Position numbers and translations under genes: made by a program | Shown here: positions 41,647-50,546 of the stretch, in pieces | Layout: the number at the start of each line of letters is the position of its first letter | How positions within the stretch are numbered: the stretch's first letter is position 1 | The notes under the pieces: model-generated | What the model saw: only the letters and a program-made list of their open reading frames with translations | Database searches by the model: none | What the model was told of the DNA's origin: nothing | NCBI GenBank assembly: GCA_016342325.1 | Contig: JAEINR010000032.1 | Location: 1-54,855, forward strand | Direction of reading: 5' to 3' | From: Desulfobacterium sp. | Lineage (GTDB): Bacteria; Desulfobacterota; Desulfobacteria; Desulfobacterales; Desulfobacteraceae | Length of the DNA stretch: 54,855 nucleotides

Positions 41647-41994
41647 TTACGCCCGACCGTAAGGGTCAAGCTCAAGATTCAGATCGCAGGCCGCCGCCGT
41701 CCCGGCGCTGGTAACCATCTGGATAATATCTCCCTGCTCAAGGACAAAGCGTCCGGTGGCCTCTGATACGTATGTGCTAACGGCCCCGGGAGCGATTGTA
41801 TCCCCGAAAGTCAACACACCCAGGGGCTCACCGGTGCCTTTTTTGGTAAAGGTGATGGTCTGGCTATCACCGGGGTCAGCCTGGACAATGCCCCGGACCT
41901 CCCGGACGGTGCAGCGGTACGGCACCTGAAAAAACTCCGTCACAGCGCCAGAGGCAAAGCTAATCTGTTTCTGATAGTTAAGATCCTGATCCAT
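41647..41994 (-). CDS. Small capsid-associated protein (possible decoration)
   Basis: 115 residues, ATG 41994, AGGAG upstream. All beta, one domain (FFQVPYRCTVREVRGIVQADPGDSQTITFTKKGTGEPLGVLTF...GRFVLEQGDIIQMVTS). It sits just after the coat gene across a hairpin, the place of a decoration or head-fibre protein, but the sequence alone does not prove it. Confidence 0.5.
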   Translation of the reverse strand: MDQDLNYQKQISFASGAVTEFFQVPYRCTVREVRGIVQADPGDSQTITFTKKGTGEPLGVLTFGDTIAPGAVSTYVSEATGRFVLEQGDIIQMVTSAGTAAACDLNLELDPYGRA

Positions 41995-42027
41995 AGTAAA
42001 ACTCCTGTGTAAAGATTATGAGGAAGA

Positions 42028-42048
42028 GGACCCTGGGTCACAGGGTCC
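42028..42048 (-). terminator. Hairpin after the coat protein gene
   Basis: GGACCCTG (42028-42035) pairs with CAGGGTCC (42041-42048) around five bases. On the minus strand it is followed by TCTTCC, not a clean T run, so it is at most a partial terminator or a block to 3' decay, a common way to raise coat-gene output. Confidence 0.5.
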
Positions 42049-42057
42049 CCCTATATC

Positions 42058-43023
42058 CTATTCAGGCTCAGTCAGGCCGGTGTGCCTGCAATGTGCCTTA
42101 CGATTCCGGCAAACCAAATTGCCGATCCACCTGGTGTTGGCAGTCAGAGTATCCGGCTGATCCTTTGAATACTCCCACTTGGGTGTCGTGAACTTGTACT
42201 TGGTGTGGGTCTTGATGCTAAGATGGCGCTTGTTCAGGCCATCGACAACCCCATCAGCCTGTTTGTCATCAGCGACCAGGGGAACCCCGCCAAACAGCAC
42301 ATTGTCAAACCCGGCGTCAACGAGTTTCACGTCTGCATACCGGGCCTGCTGCTGGAGAGTCCGTTCAAAACCATCCTTCAGCACGTCAGTGGTGATATAG
42401 ACATCAGGTTTCCCGGCCTTGCTTTGCCCAATGGCCGCAACCCTACGGATCTCCTGCATGACCTTGAAAGAGATGGCTTCTGCCTTGGTGAGGACATTGG
42501 TTTTCCACAACGCCATTTCATTTTCTGAAATCTGGCCATAAGGAACAGCCTTGTCCGTGTCAAACAGATCCCCGAGCCCGAGAAAGAGTTTCGGGTCAGC
42601 GGCCTTGGCATAGATGTCGGTGCCCATGTCATCCCTGATAGACTTGTGGATATTGCCCAGCAGGGAGTGCACTAGTTCGATCAGGGCAGCACTACCGTTG
42701 TTCTGCACCTGGTCATCGAGGTCAATGGTGTTGGATGCAAAATAACCGGCCCACCGGAAGAAGGCCGCATTCAGGATATCCTTCTTGGACTGCGGAATCT
42801 TGGTGGTGTTTCCGTACCCGCCAGAATGGGACTTGGCGTATTCGAGGAAACACTTAATCTTCTTACCGCCATCCACAAGCTCCCCAGGGGTGACAAGGGT
42901 GTCCTGGAACTTTCCGTTACCCATGAGCATGTACAGGAGGACGTTATCTTCAAAAAAGATATCCACCGGCGTATTTTCGATATAGTCATCGGTGATGACT
43001 TCAAGCTGTTTTAAAAGAGGCAT
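42058..43023 (-). CDS. Major capsid protein
   Basis: 321 residues, ATG 43023, AAGGAA upstream. Called from position (after scaffold, before adaptor genes), size and sequence: MPLLKQLEVITDDYIENTPVDIFFEDNVLLYMLM..., QSKKDILNAAFFRWAGYFASNTIDLDDQVQNNG, KPDVYITTDVLKDGFERTLQQQ...LVDAGFDNVLFGGVPLVADDK, YKFTTPKWEYSKDQPDTL. The block of strand-helix with NVLFGGVPLV is typical of the HK97-fold coat of podoviruses. Not processed by any protease seen here. Confidence 0.75.
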   Translation of the reverse strand: MPLLKQLEVITDDYIENTPVDIFFEDNVLLYMLMGNGKFQDTLVTPGELVDGGKKIKCFLEYAKSHSGGYGNTTKIPQSKKDILNAAFFRWAGYFASNTIDLDDQVQNNGSAALIELVHSLLGNIHKSIRDDMGTDIYAKAADPKLFLGLGDLFDTDKAVPYGQISENEMALWKTNVLTKAEAISFKVMQEIRRVAAIGQSKAGKPDVYITTDVLKDGFERTLQQQARYADVKLVDAGFDNVLFGGVPLVADDKQADGVVDGLNKRHLSIKTHTKYKFTTPKWEYSKDQPDTLTANTRWIGNLVCRNRKAHCRHTGLTEPE

Positions 43024-43057
43024 TTCATTATTCCTTTACCTTTTCAGGCAAGGGTCA

Positions 43058-43819
43058 TTATCCGTCCAGGGCGGCCAACTTGGCCATGGTCTGTTGTTTC
43101 AACGCTCCCGAGGACAAACGTTCAGGTCCCTTGCCGATTTTTGTGGCAGGAGAACCGGGGGCGTTAAGGACTTTCTTTGTCCTTTCATCTCCCCCGGCAA
43201 TCCGATCTGTTTCTTTTTGGGCTGTCAGTGCCTCATTGGCCTCATTGGCCTTGAGGGCGTAATAAGCGGAAAAATCATCATGCAACCCGGGCAAAGATTT
43301 TTTTACCTGCTCTAAAGCTCCGGTCTGCCTGAGTTCCAGAAAATCAGGGTTATCATCCAGGAATTGCTGCTGGGTCTGCTCCACGGTCCTTTTCTGAGTG
43401 ACTTCCTCATACTTGGTCATGGCATCCCTGGTTGCTCTCTGGGTAGCCAGGTCATTGCTTTTCACCAGGGCATCAGCAACGGACATTTCACCGTCTTCAA
43501 CGGCCTTTGAAAGAGTCGCAATCTCACTCTCATAGTCAAAAGCATCGGCTTCCGGTTCCGTGGCGGCTTCCTGACCGCTTTTGGACTGCAACTGCTCCAA
43601 CAGCATCTGGTTCATCTGTTTCAGGTTGCCGTTCTCGTTGCCCTGCTCTCCCAGCTTCTTTTCCAGTTCCGTGTAACCGGCGGCAAGCTCATCCGTCCCT
43701 GCGAATTTTCCAAGCAACGGCTCGGGTTCGGGGTCCGGGGCAGGTGCGGCCTTTTCAGGTGGCATTGATCCTGCTGGCATTACGTTCGGTCTTTCGGTTC
43801 CGTCATTTTCTGCGCTCAT
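43058..43819 (-). CDS. Scaffolding protein
   Basis: 253 residues, ATG 43819, TTGGAG upstream. Acidic, Pro/Glu-rich beginning, then LGKFAGTDELAAGYTELEKKLGEQ (a signature of many phage scaffolds), long Gln/Glu/Ala helix, and a basic end (PATKIGKGPERLSSGALKQQTMAKLAALDG) which would bind the inside of the coat. Directly before the coat gene. The 70 bp to the next gene upstream hold a nine-codon frame and nothing else recognisable. Confidence 0.8.
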   Translation of the reverse strand: MSAENDGTERPNVMPAGSMPPEKAAPAPDPEPEPLLGKFAGTDELAAGYTELEKKLGEQGNENGNLKQMNQMLLEQLQSKSGQEAATEPEADAFDYESEIATLSKAVEDGEMSVADALVKSNDLATQRATRDAMTKYEEVTQKRTVEQTQQQFLDDNPDFLELRQTGALEQVKKSLPGLHDDFSAYYALKANEANEALTAQKETDRIAGGDERTKKVLNAPGSPATKIGKGPERLSSGALKQQTMAKLAALDG

Positions 43820-43888
43820 CGTTTACTCTCCAATGGGGCTGATCTCTCAGTTATCCCGGTTATTATTCGGTGGTTTCATCCGGGCGGG

Positions 43889-44164
43889 TCATGCTCGTTC
43901 CACGATCCCGTTGTCCTTCAGGTGCCGTTTATATTCCGTGCGTGATTCAATGGGCCGCTCGGCTGGGTCCTGCAAGCAACCCCTCACGCTGTCATCAATC
44001 CATGCCGGGTGGTCATCCTGAACACCCCCATGGCCTGGGACCATTATCTGAACTGCGTCTCCATCACATTTCTCGCAAACGGTTTGTTTGACGTGGTTCT
44101 TCAAACTCAGATCGAGGTCAAAGATTTTGCCGCAGTTTGTGCATTCGTAGGTGTATCTGGGCAT
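43889..44164 (-). CDS. FmdB-type zinc-ribbon protein
   Basis: 91 residues, ATG 44164. MPRYTYECTNCGKIFDL...CEKCDGD carries two CxxC knuckles, the FmdB zinc ribbon. The end ESRTEYKRHLKDNGIVERA is the tail seen in phage copies that sit beside scaffold genes. Role unknown; small metal-binding proteins here may regulate or assist head assembly. Confidence 0.7.
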   Translation of the reverse strand: MPRYTYECTNCGKIFDLDLSLKNHVKQTVCEKCDGDAVQIMVPGHGGVQDDHPAWIDDSVRGCLQDPAERPIESRTEYKRHLKDNGIVERA

Positions 44165-44167
44165 GGG

Positions 44168-44755
44168 TTACTCTCCGGACTTTTTCTTGAGCAAGGCATC
44201 GAACAATGACAGTTTCAGTTTTTCAATGTCCTGTGCCCTTGCATCTTGAGACGCCTTAATCTCTTGCCTAGCCAGCTTTAAAGCACCCCTGGTTTCAAGC
44301 AAATCTAACTTTAGCTCGTTCATAAGCTCATTCCCTCGGGTAATGGTCTCGTTCCCTTCAAGGACGGCTTGGTGGTATGACTCGTTTAGGTTCCTGAGAT
44401 GCTCGATCCGAGTCTCCAATTTTTTTTCTGCTTGAGCCTGGAGGACTTCAACTTTTTGGATCAGGGCTGGTTCGCTTCGGGCGATAATTGATTCCAGGAA
44501 TAAGCCCATCATTTTTTCAGGAGACAGGCTTGATAATGTCAGGTTATCCCCTTTCACAAACTGACCTTCATGAAGGGTGTACCCTGCATCCATCATTGCC
44601 CCTTTTAAAGCCGCAAGCCGTTGATACCCAAAGCCCCGTGCCTCACAAAACTTCGATAGTTTATGCTTCGCTATTTCCTCGGGATTCTGAGGGTCTTTAA
44701 TCCCAAAAGCCTTTAGGGAATTACACAAGTTTTTGGGCAAGGAGAGATCACCCAT
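44168..44755 (-). CDS. Coiled-coil hypothetical protein
   Basis: 195 residues, ATG 44755. N-terminal part with PKNLCNSLKAFGIKDPQNPEEIAKHKLSKFCEARGFGYQRLAALKGAM, then two long helices rich in Leu/Glu/Lys (ETRIEHLRNLNESYHQAVLEGNETITR; LETRGALKLARQEIKASQDARAQDIEKLKL). Not recognised. Conserved position between gp49-like and zinc-ribbon genes suggests head morphogenesis or a regulator. Confidence 0.5.
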   Translation of the reverse strand: MGDLSLPKNLCNSLKAFGIKDPQNPEEIAKHKLSKFCEARGFGYQRLAALKGAMMDAGYTLHEGQFVKGDNLTLSSLSPEKMMGLFLESIIARSEPALIQKVEVLQAQAEKKLETRIEHLRNLNESYHQAVLEGNETITRGNELMNELKLDLLETRGALKLARQEIKASQDARAQDIEKLKLSLFDALLKKKSGE

Positions 44756-44757
44756 TA

Positions 44758-45228
44758 TTATTCGCCCTCCCCTTTGACATGATCAAACCCATAAACCGCA
44801 GACTGAAGGAAAAAGCCCAGAAGGAACCAGATTTTGTCCTTAATCTTGCCCAGGCAAAATTCAGCACCCATGGCCTCATCGTAGTTTGCCGGGTCAACAC
44901 ATGAACTCGTCTCCTCCAGGGTGAAGCCATTCAAGAGCGTAACCTGTACGAACGTGGTCTTGATCCCAATGGTCTTCACCAGAACATTGGCAATCATGTT
45001 GTCCACATCTTCCTGGGTGATGGTGTTGTTCTTGCCGGTGATACCGAGGTTCTGGTCTTTAAACATTTCCTTGGGGCACCAGGACACATACCCGTCTTTG
45101 TAAACAACCCTGAACCCCTCTCTATTTGGGTCTTCATCATCCGGGATTGTCCAACCTCTGCTTTTGTTGTAATCGCCCAGAGTCATAGGCTCCGCTTCAA
45201 CAATCTTCACTCCGATATACTTTTTCAT
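44758..45228 (-). CDS. Gp49-family phage protein with an extra N-terminal domain
   Basis: 156 residues, ATG 45228, AAGGAG upstream, ATGA overlap with the portal stop. The second half NNTITQEDVDNMIANVLVKTIGIKTTFVQVTLLNGFTLEETSSCVDPANYDEAMGAEFCLGKIKDKIWFLLGFFLQS is the Gp49 family. The first 60 residues (IGVKIVEAEPMTLGDYNKSRGW...GYVSWCPKEMF) form a second small domain that usually occurs as a separate protein. The fusion is therefore of interest. Function of the family is not known to me. Confidence 0.75.
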   Translation of the reverse strand: MKKYIGVKIVEAEPMTLGDYNKSRGWTIPDDEDPNREGFRVVYKDGYVSWCPKEMFKDQNLGITGKNNTITQEDVDNMIANVLVKTIGIKTTFVQVTLLNGFTLEETSSCVDPANYDEAMGAEFCLGKIKDKIWFLLGFFLQSAVYGFDHVKGEGE

Positions 45229-47120
45229 GCTGCTTTAGCTCCTTGTTGCGCCCTGGGTGTCCCCGCCTGGGGTTGTCCGGCGCTCTGTCCCTGCTGTGCC
45301 TGGGGACCAGTTTGAGGTTCAAGTAAATACTGTTTCAGTTCCATGGCCTGCTCATCGCTCAACCCCGCCTGAACCAGGATCTGAAGGGCCTGGTCAAGCT
45401 GCCCCTCTCCAACCCGCTCGATGACTTCTTTCCAGTTCGGAAAATTGATCGTTTCAAGCAGGGCCTGCCTGTCAATCGCCTGATCCCGGTAAAGGGCCAT
45501 GGCCTGTTCCTGCTGCTGAATGGATGTTCGTGCCACGGTGGACCCGGATTCAACCAGGTAGTTGAACTTCCTCCCGGCCAAGGCGATACCCTGGAGTTCA
45601 TACGCCTCCCCCTTGACCTCGATCTGTTCTATGACCGCTCCATAATTCTGGAATGCGGAGATAGCCCACCTGCCCCGTTCCCTGGCGAGGTATTCAATCG
45701 CTCTGATTTTATGCTGGATCAAAACGGCATTACGCTCTTGCAGCGCCACGATTGCTGAAGCCGCAGTGACGCCGGTCGGCTGAACTCCCCTATCTGCATC
45801 CTCAATCTGATAGATCCGGTCGTGGAAGGAGGTGAACACGTCCAGTATCTGAAAAAATGATTGAGGCAGGTTCGGCACCGGCAAGAATTCAATACGGGCA
45901 TTGGGGCGGGTGGGCATGAGGACCAACCCGGGCTTGTTGTTAACCATGTTTTTGGTGATGCCGCATCCCTTCTCAATGATCATGGGCGGGAACAGGGCAC
46001 GATTGACATATGCGGCCATTCTGGAGACGATTTCATCAATTTTCTTGTTGAGATCACCCACCTGTTCGGCGGCTGAGAATCCCCACATGCTGGTGGCATC
46101 CTCATAGCTGTTGACTTTAGAGAATGGGAACCGTCCCCAGGCGTAAGTCTCTTTAAGGGCTTCAAGGGGCAGTTCCAGGTTGATATTGGGATTTTCCATG
46201 TCAGACAGGATCACCCTTCCCCGGTTGACGATGGTGACGACCCTGATTCCGTCTGGGTACTTCTGCCGGGTTTCGGGCACAATAGACTTTGTCCCATCTT
46301 CATTGACCTGGATTTTTCCTTCCGTGACCGTGCTGTAGTCCCGGAACCAGCACTCAACCACCAGCCCCTCACCCTTGCTACCGCCTGGACGGGTTTCTTC
46401 TCCACCAAGGGTGTGCCGGATCTGTTGATGGACAACCCCGGAATTCCGGCTCATGGTGGTGGCATTGGGCCGGACTTCTTCCCTGTCCTCTTTCCCCAAA
46501 ATGGTGCGGACATCTTCGGCTTCTACTCCCTCGACCTGAAATATCTCCTCAATCTTGCCAACATCCATGGCAAACGCATGGATCAGGTAAGGGGCGTCTT
46601 GGAGATCATGAGGACAATTCGGTGCCGGGAAAAACGTGTATGGGTCAGTCAGCGCAACGTATGGGATCTTCTTCGCCGGGGACCAGCCATGTTTTTCAAT
46701 CGTAAGGCCATAGACCTCATTGTTCTGGCAGGTGGTGCCCAGGGTCGCCTGCTGCTCCGTCTCATGCCACCATTTCCGCAACTTTGCGGAGAGCACCTGG
46801 TCGGCATTGTCTTCATGGCCATCCATGTCAACGACCTCGGCCACCGGGTTCTTTGACGTGATATTGGCCACGGTTCGCTGAACATTGGCAAAGTAGAGAT
46901 TCACAGATATTTTATTCTTGTCTTTCCGCTTCTTCTCTCCCCAATGGTTTCCCCGGAACAGCTTGTAGTTGCTCACCCAGCGATCCATGAGCCCCAGGCG
47001 TTCCTTGTCAGCATATGACGCCTCAAACAACTGCCAAATCCACAAGCCCAAATCCTCATGGTCATCGGGCGGCGGGTTTTGCAGGCTATAATCTTCCAGG
47101 CGTTTATTTTTTTGGTCCAC
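45225..47120 (-). CDS. Portal protein
   Basis: 631 residues from GTG 47120 (GGTGGTG upstream; overlaps the next gene by 17 bp). Features of podovirus portals: helical N-terminus, YKLFRGNHW, SVNLYFANVQRTVANITSKNPVAEV, YVALTDPYTFFPAPNC, INLELPLEALKETYAWGRFPFSKVNSYEDATSMWGFSAAEQVGDLNKKIDEIVSRM, YQIEDADRGVQPTGVTAASAIVALQERNAV (the long crown helix), and a Gln-rich flexible tail. Ring-shaped gate for DNA entry and exit; partner of the terminase. Confidence 0.88.
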   Translation of the reverse strand: MDQKNKRLEDYSLQNPPPDDHEDLGLWIWQLFEASYADKERLGLMDRWVSNYKLFRGNHWGEKKRKDKNKISVNLYFANVQRTVANITSKNPVAEVVDMDGHEDNADQVLSAKLRKWWHETEQQATLGTTCQNNEVYGLTIEKHGWSPAKKIPYVALTDPYTFFPAPNCPHDLQDAPYLIHAFAMDVGKIEEIFQVEGVEAEDVRTILGKEDREEVRPNATTMSRNSGVVHQQIRHTLGGEETRPGGSKGEGLVVECWFRDYSTVTEGKIQVNEDGTKSIVPETRQKYPDGIRVVTIVNRGRVILSDMENPNINLELPLEALKETYAWGRFPFSKVNSYEDATSMWGFSAAEQVGDLNKKIDEIVSRMAAYVNRALFPPMIIEKGCGITKNMVNNKPGLVLMPTRPNARIEFLPVPNLPQSFFQILDVFTSFHDRIYQIEDADRGVQPTGVTAASAIVALQERNAVLIQHKIRAIEYLARERGRWAISAFQNYGAVIEQIEVKGEAYELQGIALAGRKFNYLVESGSTVARTSIQQQEQAMALYRDQAIDRQALLETINFPNWKEVIERVGEGQLDQALQILVQAGLSDEQAMELKQYLLEPQTGPQAQQGQSAGQPQAGTPRAQQGAKAA

Positions 47121-47382
47121 TTTTCACCACCTTGAGTTTACCGGCCGGGGCCAATGCGGATCCACATGCCGGACACTCCAGGACTCCATACCCGGCAGTC
47201 GGATCTTGTGGCGGCCCCTGCCAGCCATACGCCTTGTATTTCGGGATCATTTCAATCATGCCCGAATGCGCTGGCCTTTTTTCGTTGTAGTCGTTTGTGC
47301 AGGCGAAATGGATTCCACCGCACTCCCGGCATTGAACGAACTTTTGAAGTTTCTTGGCCTTTGGTTTGCTCTTTGGGCTCAT
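47104..47382 (-). CDS. Small zinc-ribbon protein beside the portal
   Basis: 92 residues, ATG 47382. Basic N-terminus (SPKSKPKAKKLQK), CRECGGIHFAC and CPACGSALAP knuckles far apart, which would form one zinc site. ATGA overlap with the upstream gene. Unknown role. Confidence 0.55.
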   Translation of the reverse strand: MSPKSKPKAKKLQKFVQCRECGGIHFACTNDYNEKRPAHSGMIEMIPKYKAYGWQGPPQDPTAGYGVLECPACGSALAPAGKLKVVKSGPKK

Positions 47383-47666
47383 GATTTAGGAACCCCCTGT
47401 GCGAGATTTTCGGCGAACTGGTCAACAAAGGCATCGTTGGCCGTCTCAACCTCGGCAGGTAGCCTGGCTGCGCTGGTCGAATCTTCCATTGCCTTGGTCA
47501 AGTCAGACAGTTCGTCATCAACATTAAATGACTCTCCCTTCTGCTCCCCGGAAAACAGCCCTCCCTCGTAATGCTCACGCTTGGTTTTGAAAACCATAAA
47601 ACCGCCCAGGGCAACGCCTGATAGGGTTGAGATCCACGCAAGTAAAAATCCTATAAGTTGTTCCAT
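47379..47666 (-). CDS. Small single-pass membrane protein
   Basis: 95 residues, ATG 47666. One N-terminal membrane helix (LIGFLLAWISTLSGVALGGFMVF) and KTKREHYEGG after it, then an acidic soluble tail (DDELSDLTKAMEDST...). Cytoplasmic tail expected by the positive-inside rule. Between TerL-associated and portal genes. Might be a holin-like or membrane-docking protein; not recognised. Confidence 0.5.
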   Translation of the reverse strand: MEQLIGFLLAWISTLSGVALGGFMVFKTKREHYEGGLFSGEQKGESFNVDDELSDLTKAMEDSTSAARLPAEVETANDAFVDQFAENLAQGVPKS

Positions 47667-47667
47667 G

Positions 47668-48360
47668 TCATGACTCCAAATTGATCGGCTCCCCGTAGCT
47701 CATATCTTCCTGCCACGGGGTTTCAACCATCATCGTGTGAGTGAATGCTCCCAGCAGGCCCACGGCTGGGAAATCATATAGTTTGCCTTTCTCGGCCATG
47801 TCCGGCTGGAATGCCTGGAGGCGGCTGATCAAGTCCTTTTGTCCATTGAGGTGCAGCACCTTCTCGTTCAGGGCGGCGTGAAGCTGGCGCATGTAGAGTG
47901 GGAAAGCATACTGTTCCTGGAAGTCTGCAGGTTCCCGGATGTAGAGACCACGATCATAGCCACCCTTGGCCTCCAGGGCCTGGGACACCTTGGCCACCAC
48001 CGGCTGATACCGGTCAGGATCTCCAATCCATTGCTGCAAAACCCTTTTTGCCTTGCCATATCCCCATTCGTAGCGGATCTCGACCATGGCCTTAATCAGA
48101 TCCAAGACCGCCCCGTGCTCCTGATACTCGAGCACGTCCAGTTTGGGCCCAGGCTGAATCCCCATCACCATCAGGCAGCCAGGCTCAATCCCGGGATAGA
48201 TCATTGCCCCGGCGATGTGGCTGTATGCCCGGTCTGTTTCGGTATCCAAATAGATGGACTGCTTGAGTTGAATGTCCTGCCCCGTCACATCTGCCCAATC
48301 GTGCCGGGCCTGCTCGGTGCCCTGGATGTGCTTGTCACGAACAATCCTGATCCGGCTCAT
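47668..48360 (-). CDS. Terminase-operon protein of unknown function
   Basis: 230 residues, ATG 48360 overlapping the TerL stop. RIRIVRDKHIQGTEQARHDWADVTGQDIQLKQSIYLDTETDRAYSHIAGAMIYPGIEPG... is alpha/beta. TerL itself is complete, so this is not its nuclease half. No motif recognised. Confidence 0.5.
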   Translation of the reverse strand: MSRIRIVRDKHIQGTEQARHDWADVTGQDIQLKQSIYLDTETDRAYSHIAGAMIYPGIEPGCLMVMGIQPGPKLDVLEYQEHGAVLDLIKAMVEIRYEWGYGKAKRVLQQWIGDPDRYQPVVAKVSQALEAKGGYDRGLYIREPADFQEQYAFPLYMRQLHAALNEKVLHLNGQKDLISRLQAFQPDMAEKGKLYDFPAVGLLGAFTHTMMVETPWQEDMSYGEPINLES

Positions 48361-49595
48361 AGCAATCCACCAAAGAAACCGTTGTATTCGATCTCATGGG
48401 CATACCTGGCCGAATCGATGTAGTGATTATCCCTGTCAACGGGAATGGGCAGACTGTTACCGTCCTTGTCCTTCTTCCATTGCCAGACATTCAACTCATT
48501 GATGAGCCCCTGAAGCCTGGAATCCACGATCCATTCGTGCTTCTGCAACCACTTGATGGAGTACAAGAGGGAATCCGGGCCCTTCTTCACCGCCCTGGCA
48601 TCGATCCCGGAATCCCTCAACTCCTGGATGGACTTGGGCTCTGCCGAATCACAAAAAATAGCCTCATCTCCAATGATAGGAGACAGCCTGTCCGCAATCA
48701 TCGGGTTGGTGAGCTTGAGTTCATGCCAGCCATCGAAGGTGTATATCTTCTTGTGATTGGGGTCGTAATGGTTCCTGGTGAACGCATTGGGATCGGCAGA
48801 GTAACCAAAGTCGAGCCCGTTCCTGATCCGGTCGAACTGGGACCGCATGTCAGAGAGATCCGCAACCCTCCAGTTCGTAATAATCGTATCGCCCAGGGCA
48901 CCCCAGTTCCCATACGTGTAGACATTTCGGTAATACTCGTCTTTTTCGTGCTCAAGCTCGTAAATGTCATCGGGCTCAAGGTACTCGTTGTCCTTGTATG
49001 TCGTCTTGAGGATCGAGAGATGCCCATCAGAAAACTCTTTCTGCCCGTCATGCCACCCTTGGGGCTTAAAATAATTTAAGTAAATCCAATGGGTCTTGTA
49101 GATCGGATTAAAAGATAGGATCTGCCGTTTCGGCACCCTGGACCGGCCCCGGAGACGCTTTCCAAGCTGCTTGGTTGCTTCATAGGTATTTTCCGTGGCC
49201 TCTTCCTGCCAAATGTCGGTGATGACGCCACGAATGGGAGTAACTGACTTGATCTTCTCCTCATCATCCAGACCCTTGAACAGGATCTGGTATCCATTGA
49301 CGCAGGTAATCATCATATCGCCGGTCGTGATATGGAATAGGTGTTCAACCTTGTGAAACTTGATCGCCTTGTAAATCTCATTGAAGACCGAAGACCGAAG
49401 GGTGGTGGACACCTGCCGGGTGATCAGGTAGTTGTGCCCACCGGACAAAACGTCCTTAACGCACCGTTGAGCCAGGAAAAAAGATTTCCCGCTTGACGAC
49501 CCACCATAATAAATCTGCACCCTGGTCCCCAGGTTGAGGTAAGGCCGGTAAACATGGTTGTATATCTTGGGATCGATACGGATATTAACAGCCAT
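48357..49595 (-). CDS. terL: Terminase large subunit
   Basis: 412 residues, ATG 49595. ATPase: Walker A GGSSSGKS (31-38), Walker B-like ITDIWQEEA near 125, C-motif LSFNP. Nuclease: GLDFGYSADPNAF near 262, FCDSAEPKSIQELRDSGI near 318 and DRDNHYIDSARY near 388, the three acidic positions of the RNase H-like domain (Terminase_3 plan). Motor and cutter for DNA packaging. Immediately follows terS in TGATG. Confidence 0.92.
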   Translation of the reverse strand: MAVNIRIDPKIYNHVYRPYLNLGTRVQIYYGGSSSGKSFFLAQRCVKDVLSGGHNYLITRQVSTTLRSSVFNEIYKAIKFHKVEHLFHITTGDMMITCVNGYQILFKGLDDEEKIKSVTPIRGVITDIWQEEATENTYEATKQLGKRLRGRSRVPKRQILSFNPIYKTHWIYLNYFKPQGWHDGQKEFSDGHLSILKTTYKDNEYLEPDDIYELEHEKDEYYRNVYTYGNWGALGDTIITNWRVADLSDMRSQFDRIRNGLDFGYSADPNAFTRNHYDPNHKKIYTFDGWHELKLTNPMIADRLSPIIGDEAIFCDSAEPKSIQELRDSGIDARAVKKGPDSLLYSIKWLQKHEWIVDSRLQGLINELNVWQWKKDKDGNSLPIPVDRDNHYIDSARYAHEIEYNGFFGGLL

Positions 49596-50119
49596 CAGTC
49601 GTCACCACTGCCCACGGTAACGAATATCTCCTGTGGGCCTTTCTGGTGATTGTCAGCTTCATACATGCCCTTGATCTTCAGGGCCATGTCCAGGGTCCGG
49701 CGCTGGGTCTCAATGGCATCAGTGCCAATGGCTACCAAGGTTTCCCCATCAGAGAAGTGTTCCTTCCCCTGTTCGTCAGTCTCAATCCGCACCGTGGTTG
49801 CCACCTGGGACACATGGTCAGGCAGTTCACCCGTAACCGGTCCCTTGATTTTCTGAAACTTGGTGTCCTTGGCATTGAGTAAGCCAAGCATCTTCATTTT
49901 CAACGCCGCTTCCGAGAGTCCATTCTCGTCAAGCCATTCATTTATCTTGTCAGATAGCTTTGTAAAGTTCTGACAGCCTATGTTCCGTAGGCTGTCCGGG
50001 TTTGTGGTCTTGTACCCAGCCGCCCTGACAGACGCTGTTTTGTTGAGAAATGTCGTGGAGCAGGACTCATCGAGATAGTGTTTGAGCCATACATTGAGTT
50101 TGCTAACCCTTGCAGCCAT
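49595..50119 (-). CDS. terS: Terminase small subunit
   Basis: 174 residues, ATG 50119, GGGGTAGAGG upstream. Helix-turn-helix NKTASVRAAGYKTTNPDSLRNIGCQNFTKLSDKINEWLDENGLSEAALKMKMLGLLNA, the Terminase_2 pattern; C-terminal part carries the oligomer and TerL contact (TDAIETQRRTLDMALKIKGM). First gene of the long leftward late block. Confidence 0.8.
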   Translation of the reverse strand: MAARVSKLNVWLKHYLDESCSTTFLNKTASVRAAGYKTTNPDSLRNIGCQNFTKLSDKINEWLDENGLSEAALKMKMLGLLNAKDTKFQKIKGPVTGELPDHVSQVATTVRIETDEQGKEHFSDGETLVAIGTDAIETQRRTLDMALKIKGMYEADNHQKGPQEIFVTVGSGDD

Positions 50120-50255
50120 CCTCTACCCCGTCCATTGAAAAGATTTATAGCAATATAGATTTTTATGATGCCATGTATAAATAACCCCGATACCACGTCA
50201 CGCTCTAAAAATTCCAATAAAAAATCTATTTCGAATCTATTTTGTAAGTTTTCCC
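50120..50255. promoter_or_regulatory. Divergent control region with phased AATCTAT sites
   Basis: AATCTAT occurs at 50223-50229 and 50234-50240 (same strand, exactly 11 bp apart) and on the other strand at 50161-50155, within A/T-rich sequence. No consensus leftward promoter for terS is clear: TATAAA near 50144 lacks a -35, which fits a late promoter needing an activator. Contains no gene. Confidence 0.5.
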
Positions 50256-50285
50256 TTGACTGCGCACCCATTCAGGGGATACAAT
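50256..50285 (+). promoter_or_regulatory. Sigma-70 promoter of the rightward operon
   Basis: TTGACT (50256-50261), 18-base spacer, TACAAT (50280-50285). Start near 50292, about 54 bases before ATG 50346. The AATCTAT pair ends 16 bp before the -35. Confidence 0.72.
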
Positions 50286-50345
50286 GCCCTTAATAGGTGG
50301 ATAGGCCACCGAGCCAAAAAACTTCATAAAGAACGGGAAAAAACT

Positions 50346-50546
50346 ATGAAATTTAAAACTGTCACTGATTATTACGCTTGGAAGATCAAGAATTTGGAAA
50401 AGGCCATCAATGGAACAAGGCAGGACATGTCAAAGCTCGAACTATCAAACGCTCCGCAGCATCAGTTTGGGGCTCACCTGGCACAGCTGAACATCTACCA
50501 GAAGAACCTGACCCAGACCAGAACACTGGCTGAGAGGATGGCATAA
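50346..50546 (+). CDS. Small early helical protein
   Basis: 66 residues from ATG 50346; an earlier alternative start at 50256 overlaps the promoter and is unlikely. MKFKTVTDYYAWKIKNLEKAINGTRQDMSK... is a charged two-helix hairpin (coiled-coil like), with QFGAHLAQLNIYQKNLTQTRTLAERM. Not recognised. First gene of the rightward operon; stop overlaps the next ATG in TAATG. Confidence 0.6.
   Translation: MKFKTVTDYYAWKIKNLEKAINGTRQDMSKLELSNAPQHQFGAHLAQLNIYQKNLTQTRTLAERMA

Noticed and set aside
47668-48360. Separate terminase nuclease subunit
   Set aside because: The TerL gene already contains all three nuclease acidic motifs.
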